64,000 nt of DNA. Origin: Acidobacteriota bacterium (GTDB lineage: Bacteria > Acidobacteriota > Thermoanaerobaculia > UBA5066). Shown piece by piece: positions 52,714 to 62,148 of this stretch. Under the pieces are notes generated by a model, which had not been told where the DNA came from, did not search any database, and saw only the letters and a program-made list of their open reading frames with translations. The stretch covers positions 186,001-250,000 of the forward strand of contig JADJVE010000004.1 of assembly GCA_016716715.1 (NCBI GenBank), read 5' to 3'. The translations under genes and the position numbers were made by a program. Within the stretch, counting starts at the first letter, position 1. Every line of letters starts with the position of its first letter.

Positions 52714-55269
52714 TCACGTTCCGATGCGCCGGATCCGCAGGATCGGGCCGTCGGGCGCCGCCGCGTCCGTCAGGTCGATCTCCGCGAAGACCGCCCACGT
52801 GTGGTCGCTCTTCGGGTCGAGAAGCGTCTGCGCGACTTCCCACTTTCTCGAACCGGCAGACTTCAACTTCGTCAGGTGGTGAAGGCGGGCCTCGGCGCCC
52901 GAGAGCAGCTCTCCGTATTCCTCGAAGAACGGCGCGAGCGCCGCCTCGAACCGCGCGGCGTCCCAGGAGTCCGAGGCGTCCGCGCACACGCGCTCAGCAG
53001 CTTCTTCCCAGTCCTTCCGCGCGAGCGCACGCACGAGGAGCTGCGCCTCCGCGCGGACGCGCGCCGCGAAGACGCGAGGGTTCGCGAGGAGCTCCGTGAT
53101 CCAGGAAGCCTCCGCCTTCTTCGCCGGCGCGGCCGGCGCGGCCCGCTCCGCGAGGAGGAGCTCTGGATGGCGCATCCGCTCCCATTCCTCGAGGAGACTC
53201 GCGTCGGTCTCCCCCACGAGCGACCGGAAGAAGCCCAGAACGTCCCACACCGTGTCGGTCTTCGCGGGCTCCGGCACGGTCTGGTCGAGCGTCCGGTAGA
53301 GCTGGGACAGGTAACGGAGAAGAACGCCCTCGCTGCGCTCGAGGCCGTAGCTCTTCACGTAGTCCGAGAAGCCGGAGAAGGTCTCGAACATCTCGCGTCC
53401 GATCGACTTCGGGCTCACGTCCGAGCCCGCGGTCCACGGATGAGCGGCGCGGAACGCGTTGAAGGAGGCGTACAGAAAGTCCGCCAGAGGTTTCGGGTGC
53501 GTGACCTCTTCGAGGCGCTCCATGCGCTCCTCGTACGGGACGCCCTCTTCCTTCAGCTCGGCCACGAGGCGGCCCTTCGCCCGGTCCACCTGCCGCCGCA
53601 GGATCACGTCCGGGTCCTCGAGGATCGATTCGACGACGCTCAGCACGTCGATCGCATACGTCGGGGAGGCGGCATCGAGCTCCTCGAGCGCCGAGAGCGC
53701 GAAGAGCGAGAGCGCCTGGTGGAGCGAGAAGTCGAACTGGAGGTCCCGGGCGACCGCGACCCGGTACGGCCGCTCGCCCGTCAGGACGAGGATTCCCGCC
53801 CGGTAGAGCGAGCGCACGAGAACGGCCGCCTGCTTCACGAGGCGGCGCTTGACGCCCTCGTCCTCGTGACAGCGCGCGACGAGGTCCCGGAGCGACGCGA
53901 AATTGCGGGCCGGCGCTTCGGCCTCATCCCGCTGCAGGAGCGACAGCACCATCCCGTGCGTGAGCCGGAAACGGGAGACGAGCGTCTCGGGCGGCCGCGA
54001 GATCAGCTTCTGGAACGTCTCGACCGTCCACGAGACCTCGCCCTTGGGCGGCCCCTTGACCGTGCGCGCTTTCTTCCCCGAGGCTTCGGACTTCCTTTCG
54101 GCCTGCCGCTTCTCGACGATGTGTTCGGGGGCCTGCGCGACCACGCTGCCCTGCGTGTCGAACCCGCGCCGCCCCGCGCGCCCGGCGATCTGCTTGAAGT
54201 CGCGGACGGAGAGGAGACCCACCTTCGTCCCGTCGTACTTAGCGAGCTTCGTGAAGAGGACGGTCCGGATCGGGATGTTCACGCCGACGCCCAGCGTGTC
54301 GGTCCCGCAGACGACGTGGAGGAGGCCCTTCTGGGCCAGCTGCTCGACGAGAAGGCGGTATTTCGGGAGGAGGCCGGCATGGTGGACGCCGATCCCGAAC
54401 GACAGGAACCTCCGGAACTCCTTGCCGTAAGGCGTCGCGAGGCGGACGCCCGCGGCGATCTTCCGGATCTCGTCGCGCTCCTCCTTCGTCCCGATCTTCA
54501 CGCTCGTGAGGGACTGCGCAAGCTCGGCGCACTCCCTCTGCGTGAAGTTCACGACGTAGATCGGGCTCTTCTTCGCGGCGAGAAGCTCCTCGATCGTCTC
54601 GTGGAGCGGCGTCTCGCGGTACTCCCAGTCGAGCGGGACGGGACGCTCGTCGGACGTCACGTGCGCGACCTCGCGGCCCGTGTCGCGCTGGAGACGCTCG
54701 GCGATTGCGCGTGTGTCGCCGAGCGTCGCGGACATGAGGAGGAACTGCGTGGACGGCAGGACGAGAAGCGGCACCTGCCAGGCCACGCCCCGCTCCTTGT
54801 CGGCGTAGTAGTGAAACTCGTCCATCACGACGTACGGGACGTCGAGCGCCGGGCCCAGCCGCAGCGCCATGTTCGACAGGACCTCGGCCGTGCAGCAGAC
54901 GACGCTCGCGTCGGGGTTGATGCTCGCGTCCCCCGTCCGCATCCCGACGTTTTCGGGCCCGAGGTCGTTGCAGAGCGAGAAGAACTTCTCGCTCGCGAGC
55001 GCCTTGATCGGGCTCGTGTAGACGGACATCTTCCCCTCGCAGGCCGCCTTGAAGTGCAGGCCCAGGGCGACGAGCGATTTTCCGGACCCGGTCGGCGTTC
55101 CGAGGATGACGTGCTTGCCCGCCATGATCTCCAGAAGCGCCTCTTCCTGCGCCGGGTAGAGCGTCAGGCCCGTGGAGGAGACCCACTCGAGGAAGAGGCC
55201 GAGGATCTCGTCGGGATCGCTCGTCCCGCGCGGCGGGATCCGGTCCGCGAGCGGCGCGACGTCCGGCAT
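52714..55269 (-). CDS. DExH-box RNA/DNA helicase (Ski2-like, DUF3516 type)
   Basis: 851 residues. Q-motif-like YPAQEEALLEIMAGKHVILG then motif I TPTGSGKSLVALGL, Ia YTSPIKALASEKF, II DEFHYY, III MSATLGDT, then the second RecA domain with VHHAGLLPKYRLLVEQL, V CGTDTLGVGVNIPIRTV and VI QIAGRAGRRGFD. The long alpha-helical C-terminal part (about 440-851) fits DUF3516. Probable RNA helicase. Followed by a small membrane protein gene; ends convergently to nothing visible. Confidence 0.92.
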   Translation of the reverse strand: MPDVAPLADRIPPRGTSDPDEILGLFLEWVSSTGLTLYPAQEEALLEIMAGKHVILGTPTGSGKSLVALGLHFKAACEGKMSVYTSPIKALASEKFFSLCNDLGPENVGMRTGDASINPDASVVCCTAEVLSNMALRLGPALDVPYVVMDEFHYYADKERGVAWQVPLLVLPSTQFLLMSATLGDTRAIAERLQRDTGREVAHVTSDERPVPLDWEYRETPLHETIEELLAAKKSPIYVVNFTQRECAELAQSLTSVKIGTKEERDEIRKIAAGVRLATPYGKEFRRFLSFGIGVHHAGLLPKYRLLVEQLAQKGLLHVVCGTDTLGVGVNIPIRTVLFTKLAKYDGTKVGLLSVRDFKQIAGRAGRRGFDTQGSVVAQAPEHIVEKRQAERKSEASGKKARTVKGPPKGEVSWTVETFQKLISRPPETLVSRFRLTHGMVLSLLQRDEAEAPARNFASLRDLVARCHEDEGVKRRLVKQAAVLVRSLYRAGILVLTGERPYRVAVARDLQFDFSLHQALSLFALSALEELDAASPTYAIDVLSVVESILEDPDVILRRQVDRAKGRLVAELKEEGVPYEERMERLEEVTHPKPLADFLYASFNAFRAAHPWTAGSDVSPKSIGREMFETFSGFSDYVKSYGLERSEGVLLRYLSQLYRTLDQTVPEPAKTDTVWDVLGFFRSLVGETDASLLEEWERMRHPELLLAERAAPAAPAKKAEASWITELLANPRVFAARVRAEAQLLVRALARKDWEEAAERVCADASDSWDAARFEAALAPFFEEYGELLSGAEARLHHLTKLKSAGSRKWEVAQTLLDPKSDHTWAVFAEIDLTDAAAPDGPILRIRRIGT

Positions 55270-55273
55270 CCGG

Positions 55274-56608
55274 TCAGGGCGTCTTCGCGGAGAATTCGAC
55301 GGAGACCGGCCGCCACGTCTTCGGGTCGTTCACGAGCCCGTGCGCCTGGCTGACGACCTCCAGACGCTTCGGGACGAACTTGAAGAGCGCGAAGTCCGCG
55401 CCGCGGGACTTGTCCTTGTAGAACGGCCCCCAGTCGTCCTTCCAGTGAAGGGCCTTGACTTCAGGGTCCGCGACGAGACTCGCGGTCCCGACAAGCGTGA
55501 CGTAAGCCGGAAGAGATGCTTCGAAGAACTGAAGAGTGGCCCGCGGGTCTCGCGCGAGGTCGGCCACCTTGCGTGTCGCGGGGTTCGTCGCGATCCACAC
55601 CGTGAAGTCCTCGTCCGGCCCAAGTGCATCCACGACGCGTGACTGAGGCTGGCCGTCGGGGCCGATCGTGACGAGCGTCGCGTAGCGGGCCTTCAGCGCG
55701 ATCTCCCGCGCGGCCTTCAGGACCGCCTTGGGTTCGGCCACCGGCATCGGCGCGGCAGGAGATGCGGCGACGGCGGCCGGAAGCGCCGTCGCGAGCGCGG
55801 CCGCCTCGGCCGGGCAGTCGCGATCGGGCACGGCGTTCTTCGCGCGCACCGCGGCGAGCTCCTTCTTCGCGGCGGCGAGATCGGCGAGGAACGCCGCGTC
55901 CGCGTGGAGCCGCGCGACGGTCGCGGCGCCGAGAATGCGCCCCTCGTTGACGTCCGCCTGCCAGTGGACGTTGCACACGACGCGGCTCTGCCCGAACGCA
56001 CGGCCGCGCTCGACGACCGCCTCGGCGCGGTCCGGCGCGACCTCGGCGAGGACGAGAGCCCAGGCCCACCCGGCGGCGGCGTGGCCGGAGGGATACGACC
56101 CCTGCTTCGCGAGGTCCTTCTCGTCGGCGGGGGTGCACGTCGGCTCGCCGTTCACGAGGAAGGGCCGCTTCCTCATGTACTTGTTCTTGGCGGCGCCCGT
56201 CGAGTACCCCGCGTCGGAGAGGACGCGCCGGAGGAGAACGTAGAGGTGCGGCGTGTCCTGCTCCGTGATCGGCGCGCCGACGGCGCACGCGAGAGAGCCG
56301 GCCGCGCCCGGGAACGTGAGGTTCGCGTCCTCGGTCGCCTGCGCGAAGCGCGGCGTTCCGCGCAACGCACGGCCCGCGCGATTCGCCTCTTCGTCGGCCG
56401 AGAGTGCGCCCGAGCCGGGCGCAGGCGGCGGCGGGACGAGCGCGAGGCTGTCGGGGACCTCTTCCTTCGTCAGGTAGCCCGCGATCGAGCCGGGCCAGAG
56501 CTGCGGGACCGTCCCGCGCGCCTCGGGCGGCGGCGGCGCCGTCGCGCATCCGGCGGCGAGAGCGAGACAGACGAGGAGGGCGGGGATGCGCATCCGGATG
56601 TTCTTCAT
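55274..56608 (-). CDS. Class A acid phosphatase fused to a PNPOx-like domain, lipoprotein
   Basis: 444 residues. Lipobox LAAGC near residue 21. The PAP2/acid-phosphatase signature is complete in order: KNKYMRKRP (KX6RP), GSYPSGH, SRVVCNVHWQAD (SRX5HX3D). After a Pro/Ala linker (about 285-300) comes a pyridoxamine-phosphate-oxidase-like, general-stress-protein-26 type domain: ALKARYATLVTIGPDGQPQSRVVDALG, FTVWIATNPATRKVADL, LQFFEASLPAYVTLVGTA, WGPFYKDKSRGADFALFKFVP. No internal start or stop separates the two, so it is a true fusion. A flavin-binding-type domain outside the cytoplasm is unusual. Confidence 0.88.
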   Translation of the reverse strand: MKNIRMRIPALLVCLALAAGCATAPPPPEARGTVPQLWPGSIAGYLTKEEVPDSLALVPPPPAPGSGALSADEEANRAGRALRGTPRFAQATEDANLTFPGAAGSLACAVGAPITEQDTPHLYVLLRRVLSDAGYSTGAAKNKYMRKRPFLVNGEPTCTPADEKDLAKQGSYPSGHAAAGWAWALVLAEVAPDRAEAVVERGRAFGQSRVVCNVHWQADVNEGRILGAATVARLHADAAFLADLAAAKKELAAVRAKNAVPDRDCPAEAAALATALPAAVAASPAAPMPVAEPKAVLKAAREIALKARYATLVTIGPDGQPQSRVVDALGPDEDFTVWIATNPATRKVADLARDPRATLQFFEASLPAYVTLVGTASLVADPEVKALHWKDDWGPFYKDKSRGADFALFKFVPKRLEVVSQAHGLVNDPKTWRPVSVEFSAKTP

Positions 56609-56634
56609 GCGCGAAAGTATGGCCTACCCGGACG

Positions 56635-59600
56635 TTAAACCGCCGCCGTCTCCCGCGCGCCCACGCGAAGCGCCTCGGCGACGAGCGCCTCCTGCTCGTG
56701 CGCGAACGCGTGGTGCGAGCCGGGGGCGGGGCTCGCGAGCTCGCGCCTTCCGATGTAGCGGAGCACGCGGCCAGCCGCGAGACCTTCGACCTTGCCGTCC
56801 AGGAACTGCTCGCGCACGAAGCGCCATGCGCCCATGTTGCGCGGCTCTTCCTGCACCCAGACGAGCTCGGCGTCCTGCGGGTAGCGCTGGAGGATCGCCC
56901 CGATCTCGCGCCCCGGGAACGGGTAGTACTGCTCGAGGCGCACGATCGCGACGTCGGTCTTGTCGGCTTTCTCGCGTGCCGCGATGAGATCCCACGCGAC
57001 CTTGCCGCTCGCGAGGATCACCCGGCGCGCCCGCGAGGGCCCGGCCGGGTCGTCGAGGACGGGGTGGAACGCGCCGTCGGCCAGCTCGTCGATCGTCGAG
57101 ACGGCCTTCGGGTGGCGCAGCAGGCTCTTCGGCGTCATGACGACGAGGGGCTTCCTCTCGTCGCCCGCCATCTGGCGGAGCAGCAGGTGGTAGTACTGCG
57201 CGGGCGTCGTCACGTTCGCGACGCGCATGTTGTCCTCGGCGCAGAGCGTCAGGAACCGCTCGAGCCGCGCCGACGAGTGCTCGGGGCCCTGCCCTTCCTG
57301 CCCGTGCGGCAGCAGCAGCACGAGGCCGCAGCGCTGGTTCCACTTCTGCTCGGAGCCCGAGATGAACTGGTCGATGATGACCTGCGCGCCGTTCGCGAAG
57401 TCGCCGAACTGCCCTTCCCACAGGACGAGCGTCGACGGGTCCGCGACCGCGTAGCCGAACTCGAAGCCCATGACGGCGTTCTCCGAGAGAAGGCTGTCGA
57501 TGACCTCGAACGCGGCCTGCTCCGGCGCGATCGTGTTGAGCGGCGTCCACTCCGCCCCGGTTACCGCGTCGGCGAGGACGGCGTGGCGCTGGCTGAACGT
57601 GCCGCGCCCCGAGTCCTGGCCGGAGAGGCGCACGGGCGTGCCGTCCAGGAGCAGCATCCCGAACGCGAGCATCTCGCCGCCCGCCCAGTCGATCTCGGGC
57701 CGGCCGCTCGCATACTCGGACCGCTTCTTGAGGATGGACTTGAGCTTCGGGTGGACCTCGAAGCCCTCCGGCACGGCCGAGACGGCGCGCGCGACCTCGG
57801 CGAGGCGCTCGCGGACCGTGCCCTTCGGCTTCAGGCGCTTCGCGGGCGTCGCGATCAGAGAGTCGAAGCCGGACTTCGCGCCGCCGCGCGCCTCGTCGTA
57901 GGCGCGGTCGAGGGCGGTCTTCGCCTCGGCCCACATCTGGTCGACCTCGCCCTGCGAGAAGACGCCCTGCTTGACGAGCGCGGCGCCGTAGAGGCGCGCG
58001 ACCGACGTGTGCGCCTTGATCTTCACGTACATGAGGGGCTGCGTGTAGCTCGGCTCGTCGCCCTCGTTGTGGCCGTAGCGGCGGTAGCAGACGAGGTCGA
58101 TCACGACGTCGCGCCGGAACGCGTTGCGGTACTCGCTCGCGACGTCCACCGTGTGGACGACGGCCTCGGGATCGTCGCCGTTCACGTGGAAGACGGGCGC
58201 CTGCACCATCTTCGCGACGTCGGTGCAGTACGGCGACGACCGCGCGTCCGCGGGGTTCGTCGTGAAGCCGATCTGGTTGTTCACGACGACGTGCACCGTG
58301 CCGCCCGTCCGGTAGCCGTGCAGCTGCGACATGTTGAGAGTCTCGGCCACGATGCCCTGCCCCGCGAACGCCGCGTCGCCGTGGAGGAGGATCGGGAGCA
58401 CCTTCGCGTGCTCGCGGTGGTCGCCCAGCGACGTCTGCTTGGCGCGAACCATGCCCTCCACGACGGGGTCCACGAACTCGAGGTGGCTCGGGTTCGGCGC
58501 GAGCGCGACGCCGAGCTTCTGGCCGGCCGGCGCGAGGTGCGTCCCGACGGCGCCGAGGTGGTACTTCACGTCGCCGGAGCCCTGCACGGTTCCGGGATCG
58601 ACCTGCCCCTCGAACTCCGCGAAGATCTGCCCGGCGGGCTTCCCCACCGTGTTCACGAGGACGGTCAGGCGCCCGCGGTGGGACATCCCGATGACGGCCT
58701 CGCCGAGGTCCGCCTCGGCGGCACGGTCGAGGAGGCGGTCGAGGAGCGCGATGGCGGCCTCGCCGCCCTCGAGGGAGAAGCGCTTCTGGCCCACGTACTT
58801 CGTGTGAAGGAACTTCTCGAACGCCTCCGCCTTCACGAGCGCGTTCAGGATCCGCCGCCGGTCCTCGCGTGAGAGGTTCGCGCGGTTGCGCGACCCTTCC
58901 ATCCTCTCGATGAGCCACTGCTTCTGCGCGGTGTCCTGGTTGTACATGAACTCCGCGCCGATCTTTCCGCAGTACGTCTGGCGGAGGACCTCGAGGATCT
59001 CGCGCAGAGTCGCGCGGTCGCGGCCGGCGAGCCCGTTCGTGATGAACGGCCGGTCGAGATCCCACAGCGTGAAGCCGTACGTCGCGGGGTCGAGGTCCGG
59101 GTGGTACGGCACCGCGTCGACGCCGAGCGGGTTCACGTCCGCGACGAGGTGGCCGCGCACGCGGTACGCGTTGATGAGCTGGAGGACGCGCGCCTGCTTC
59201 TCGACGGCCTCGAGGCGGTTCGTTCCGCCGAAGAACGGCGAGCTTGCGTCCTTCTCCCAGCGCATGGGCCGGTGCGGGACCTTCAGGTCCTCGAAGATGC
59301 GGTCGTAGAAGCGGTCGTTGCCGAGGAGAAGGTCCTGGAGCGTCGCGACGAACCCTCCGGACTCGGCGCCCTGGATGATCCGGTGGTCGTAGGTCGACGA
59401 GACGTTCATGACCCGCGACACGCCGAGCGCCGACATGACGTCGTCCGGCATGGCCTGGAACTCGGCCGGGTAGCCCATCGCGCCCGTCGCGATGATGGCG
59501 CCCTGCCCCGGCATGAGGCGCGGCAGCGAGGACGTCGTCCCGATCGTGCCGGGGTTCGTGAGCGAGATCGTCGTGCCGGCGAACGCGTCGGGCTCGATCG

Positions 59601-60318
59601 CGCCCTTTCGCGCCCTGGAAACGAGCGTGTCGAAGGCCGCCAGGAACTCGCCGAACGCCATCTTCCCGGCATCCTTGATGTTCGGGACGAGGAGCGACCG
59701 CGAGCCGTCCTTCTTGGTGATGTCGATCGCGATGCCGAGGTTCACGGCGGGCTTCTTGATGCGGGCGGGCTTTCCGTCGGCCTCGCCGAACGCGTCGTTC
59801 ATCCCCGGGTGCTTTTCGAGCGCGCGCACGATGGCCCACGCGACGAAGTGCGTGAAGGAGACTTTCGAGAGGCCGAGCGCCTCGCGGTGGCGGTTCAGGA
59901 TCCGCCGGTTCTCCTCCATGTTCTTCACGGGGACGACGCGGTTCGTCGTGGCGGTGGGGACGCCGAGCGACGCCTCCATGTTCCGGGCGATCGTCGCGGC
60001 GCCGCCCGCGATCGGCACGGCCTGTTCGCCGGCGCGCGCGGTCACGGGAGCGGGGCGCGGGGCCGGCGCGGCGGACTGCGGCGCCGGAGGCGCGGCGGGC
60101 TCGGGCAGCAGAAGCGGCTCGGGAGCGATCGCCCGGGCCGGGACGCTCATCGCAAAGGGAACGCGGTCCTCCAGCGCCCGGAACGCCCGGCGCCAGTCCT
60201 CGTCGACGAGGGCCGGGTCGAGGCGGTAGAGGGCGTAGAGCTCCTGGGCGAACGGCGCGTTGTCGCCGAACTCCTCGAGCATGGCGTTGAGAACGAGGGC
60301 GGAGGACGAGTCGCTCAT
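56635..60318 (-). CDS. kgd: Multifunctional 2-oxoglutarate decarboxylase/dehydrogenase (E2-E1 fusion)
   Basis: 1227 residues from ATG 60318. The N-terminal peptide DNAPFAQELYALYRLDPALVDEDWR is the E1 assembly segment. An acyltransferase (E2-like) domain follows at about 115-340, with the catalytic DHRIIQGAESGGF. The TPP-dependent E1 covers 360 to the end (EFMYNQD, GMSHRGRLTVLVN, HGDAAFAGQGIVAET, NNQIGFTTNP, YRRYGHNEGDEPSYTQPLMY, SGQDSGRGTFSQRH). No lipoyl domain, as in mycobacterial Kgd. It feeds the TCA cycle. A TACAAT box lies 10 bases before the ATG. Confidence 0.95.
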   Translation of the reverse strand: MSDSSSALVLNAMLEEFGDNAPFAQELYALYRLDPALVDEDWRRAFRALEDRVPFAMSVPARAIAPEPLLLPEPAAPPAPQSAAPAPRPAPVTARAGEQAVPIAGGAATIARNMEASLGVPTATTNRVVPVKNMEENRRILNRHREALGLSKVSFTHFVAWAIVRALEKHPGMNDAFGEADGKPARIKKPAVNLGIAIDITKKDGSRSLLVPNIKDAGKMAFGEFLAAFDTLVSRARKGAIEPDAFAGTTISLTNPGTIGTTSSLPRLMPGQGAIIATGAMGYPAEFQAMPDDVMSALGVSRVMNVSSTYDHRIIQGAESGGFVATLQDLLLGNDRFYDRIFEDLKVPHRPMRWEKDASSPFFGGTNRLEAVEKQARVLQLINAYRVRGHLVADVNPLGVDAVPYHPDLDPATYGFTLWDLDRPFITNGLAGRDRATLREILEVLRQTYCGKIGAEFMYNQDTAQKQWLIERMEGSRNRANLSREDRRRILNALVKAEAFEKFLHTKYVGQKRFSLEGGEAAIALLDRLLDRAAEADLGEAVIGMSHRGRLTVLVNTVGKPAGQIFAEFEGQVDPGTVQGSGDVKYHLGAVGTHLAPAGQKLGVALAPNPSHLEFVDPVVEGMVRAKQTSLGDHREHAKVLPILLHGDAAFAGQGIVAETLNMSQLHGYRTGGTVHVVVNNQIGFTTNPADARSSPYCTDVAKMVQAPVFHVNGDDPEAVVHTVDVASEYRNAFRRDVVIDLVCYRRYGHNEGDEPSYTQPLMYVKIKAHTSVARLYGAALVKQGVFSQGEVDQMWAEAKTALDRAYDEARGGAKSGFDSLIATPAKRLKPKGTVRERLAEVARAVSAVPEGFEVHPKLKSILKKRSEYASGRPEIDWAGGEMLAFGMLLLDGTPVRLSGQDSGRGTFSQRHAVLADAVTGAEWTPLNTIAPEQAAFEVIDSLLSENAVMGFEFGYAVADPSTLVLWEGQFGDFANGAQVIIDQFISGSEQKWNQRCGLVLLLPHGQEGQGPEHSSARLERFLTLCAEDNMRVANVTTPAQYYHLLLRQMAGDERKPLVVMTPKSLLRHPKAVSTIDELADGAFHPVLDDPAGPSRARRVILASGKVAWDLIAAREKADKTDVAIVRLEQYYPFPGREIGAILQRYPQDAELVWVQEEPRNMGAWRFVREQFLDGKVEGLAAGRVLRYIGRRELASPAPGSHHAFAHEQEALVAEALRVGARETAAV

Positions 60319-60328
60319 GAAGGGGTCA

Positions 60329-60334
60329 ATTGTA
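60329..60334 (-). promoter_or_regulatory. -10 box (TACAAT) of kgd
   Basis: TACAAT on the minus strand ends 10 bases before ATG 60318, with no Shine-Dalgarno between. It overlaps the short gap after the ABC permease gene. Confidence 0.5.
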
Positions 60335-60349
60335 GCCGCCGGGGCCGGT

Positions 60350-61354
60350 TCAGGCCGTGACGTCGCGCCGCGTGAAAACCGCGAACGCCGCGGCCGTCGC
60401 GGCCACGGCCCAGCCCGCAAGCACCCACGCCGAGAACGCCAGCGTCATCCCTTCGAAGGGCGCCGGCATCCCCGCGTAGAACTCCGGCAGCGGCAGGTTC
60501 GTGACGAAGAACCACTTCGCCCCGTCCCAGTCCGAGGCGATGCGCGAGAGGATCGTTCCGGCCACGAGCGTCGCCATCATCGTGCCCATCGCGGCCGCCG
60601 CCGACCGGAAGAGGACGGACAGGAGAAGCGTCACGCACCCGACGGCGAGCGCCGACAGCCACGCGAGCCCCCAGAGCGCGAGCGCATCCTGCCAGAGAGG
60701 CAGGATCCTGACGGCGGACAGGTCGAACCCGCCGGCGGCGCCCGGGCCGAGCCGGAAGCCGGTGAGCATGGGCGCTCCCCAGCCGCTCCACCCGAACGCG
60801 ACGCCCGAGATTCCCCACGCGAGGACGAACGCCGCGAGAAGCGTGAGCGTCGTGAAGAGGACCATCGCGATCAGCTTCGAGAGCAGCACCTTCCAGCGCG
60901 CGACGGGGCGCGTGAGGAGCAGCGTGACGGTGCCCTCGGCGAACTCCGACGAGACGAGGTCGGCCCCGAAGACGGCGATGAGGAGGGGGATGAGGAGGAC
61001 GCTCCCGACTCCGGCGAACGTGCGCGTGAAGACGGGACCAGTCAGGGAATTCGGATCAAGATTCTTAGAAAGGTAATAACGCAATCTCCCCGACTCGTAC
61101 TTCATCCAGCGTTTCCACTGCTCCGGGATGCCCCGCCTCTGGTTCATCTGGCGTTCGAGGTCGCCCGCTCGCTTCTCGACCTGCGCCCGCCAGTCGCGCT
61201 CCGGGTGTTCCTTGCGCTGGTTCTGCTGCTGCCGGTTCTGGGCGAAAACGACCAGGCACAGAAGCGCGGCCAGAACGATCAGGATGAGCCTGAATCTCTT
61301 CCTTCTGAGAATCTTCAGACACTCGTTCTCGACGAGTCCCACCATCACAGGCAT
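60350..61354 (-). CDS. ABC-2 type transport permease
   Basis: 334 residues. N-terminal helix (FRLILIVLAALLCLVVFAQ), a charged extracytoplasmic insert (about 38-105), then five helices including VLLIPLLIAVFGADLVSSEFAEGTVTLLLTRPVARW, the ABC-2 exporter signature. It pairs with the ATPase encoded 19 bp upstream. Substrate unknown. Repeat copies give LKILRRKRFRL near the start and YYLSKNLDPN in the insert; they are 239 bp apart and inverted. Confidence 0.9.
   Translation of the reverse strand: MPVMVGLVENECLKILRRKRFRLILIVLAALLCLVVFAQNRQQQNQRKEHPERDWRAQVEKRAGDLERQMNQRRGIPEQWKRWMKYESGRLRYYLSKNLDPNSLTGPVFTRTFAGVGSVLLIPLLIAVFGADLVSSEFAEGTVTLLLTRPVARWKVLLSKLIAMVLFTTLTLLAAFVLAWGISGVAFGWSGWGAPMLTGFRLGPGAAGGFDLSAVRILPLWQDALALWGLAWLSALAVGCVTLLLSVLFRSAAAAMGTMMATLVAGTILSRIASDWDGAKWFFVTNLPLPEFYAGMPAPFEGMTLAFSAWVLAGWAVAATAAAFAVFTRRDVTA
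61057..61316. repeat. AT-rich repeat pair in the ABC-2 permease gene
   Basis: Copies at 61057-61081 (+) and 61296-61316 (-). Both share the shortened AAGATTCT form, unlike most other loci. Confidence 0.65.
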
Positions 61355-61373
61355 CGCACTCTCCGAACCCGGC

Positions 61374-62108
61374 TCACACCGTCTCCCCGCCCGTCAGCTC
61401 GAGGAAGAGGTCCTCGAGGCCGCGCTTGCCGCCGTCCGTCAGCTCGGAGAGCGTGCCTTTCGCGAGCGTGCGCCCGCGGTGGACGATCGCGATGCGGTCG
61501 ACCATCTTCTCGACCTCCGAGAGGAGGTGGCTCGAGACGAAGACGGCGAGGCCGTGCTCTCCCGCGAGACGCCTCACGAGCTCGCGCATCTCGCGGATGC
61601 CCGCCGGGTCGAGGCCGTTCGTGGGCTCGTCGAGGATGAGGACCGACGGATCCGAAAGAAGAGCCTGCGCGATCCCCACGCGCTGGCGCATGCCGAGGGA
61701 GTACGTCCTCACGAGGCCGTCGAGCCGCTCGCCCATGTGGACGAGGCGAGCAAGCTCGTCGATCCGGCCCGCGGCGCCGTTCCCGATCATCCGGGCGAAG
61801 TGCTCGAGGTTCTCGCGGCCGGTCAGGAACTTGTAGAGGTCGGGCGTCTCGACGATGCAGCCCACCTTGCGCATCGCGGCCTCGAACTCCGTCGCGAGAT
61901 CGTGCCCGTCGATGACGACGCGCCCGCGCGTGGGACGAACCAGGCCGACGAGCATCCGAATCGTCGTCGTTTTCCCCGCCCCGTTCGGGCCGAGGAACCC
62001 GAACACCTCGCCCCGGTGAAGCTCGAAGGAGGCGTCCGTCACGACCTCGCGGTCGCCGTAGCGCTTCGCGAGACCCTCGGCGGACAGGACGACGGGCGAG
62101 GCGCTCAC
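61374..62108 (-). CDS. ABC transporter ATPase
   Basis: 244 residues. Walker A GPNGAGKTTTIRML, Q-loop CIVETPDLYKFLTGRENL, signature YSLGMRQRVGIAQALL, Walker B VLILDEPTNGLDP, switch SSHLLSEVE. The sequence type fits exporters of antibiotics, lipids or peptides (CcmA/NatA-like) and works with the ABC-2 permease downstream. No further subunit is adjacent. Confidence 0.94.
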   Translation of the reverse strand: MSASPVVLSAEGLAKRYGDREVVTDASFELHRGEVFGFLGPNGAGKTTTIRMLVGLVRPTRGRVVIDGHDLATEFEAAMRKVGCIVETPDLYKFLTGRENLEHFARMIGNGAAGRIDELARLVHMGERLDGLVRTYSLGMRQRVGIAQALLSDPSVLILDEPTNGLDPAGIREMRELVRRLAGEHGLAVFVSSHLLSEVEKMVDRIAIVHRGRTLAKGTLSELTDGGKRGLEDLFLELTGGETV

Positions 62109-62148
62109 GGCAGACGTTTTACGCCATCCGTCAAGCGGCGGTTTCCTC

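Noticed and set aside
55511..55536. Further repeat copy in the acid phosphatase-PNPOx gene (TTCTTCGAAG)
   Set aside because: Only the central ten bases match, and the residues FFEASLPAYV are conserved in the protein family, so chance is enough.
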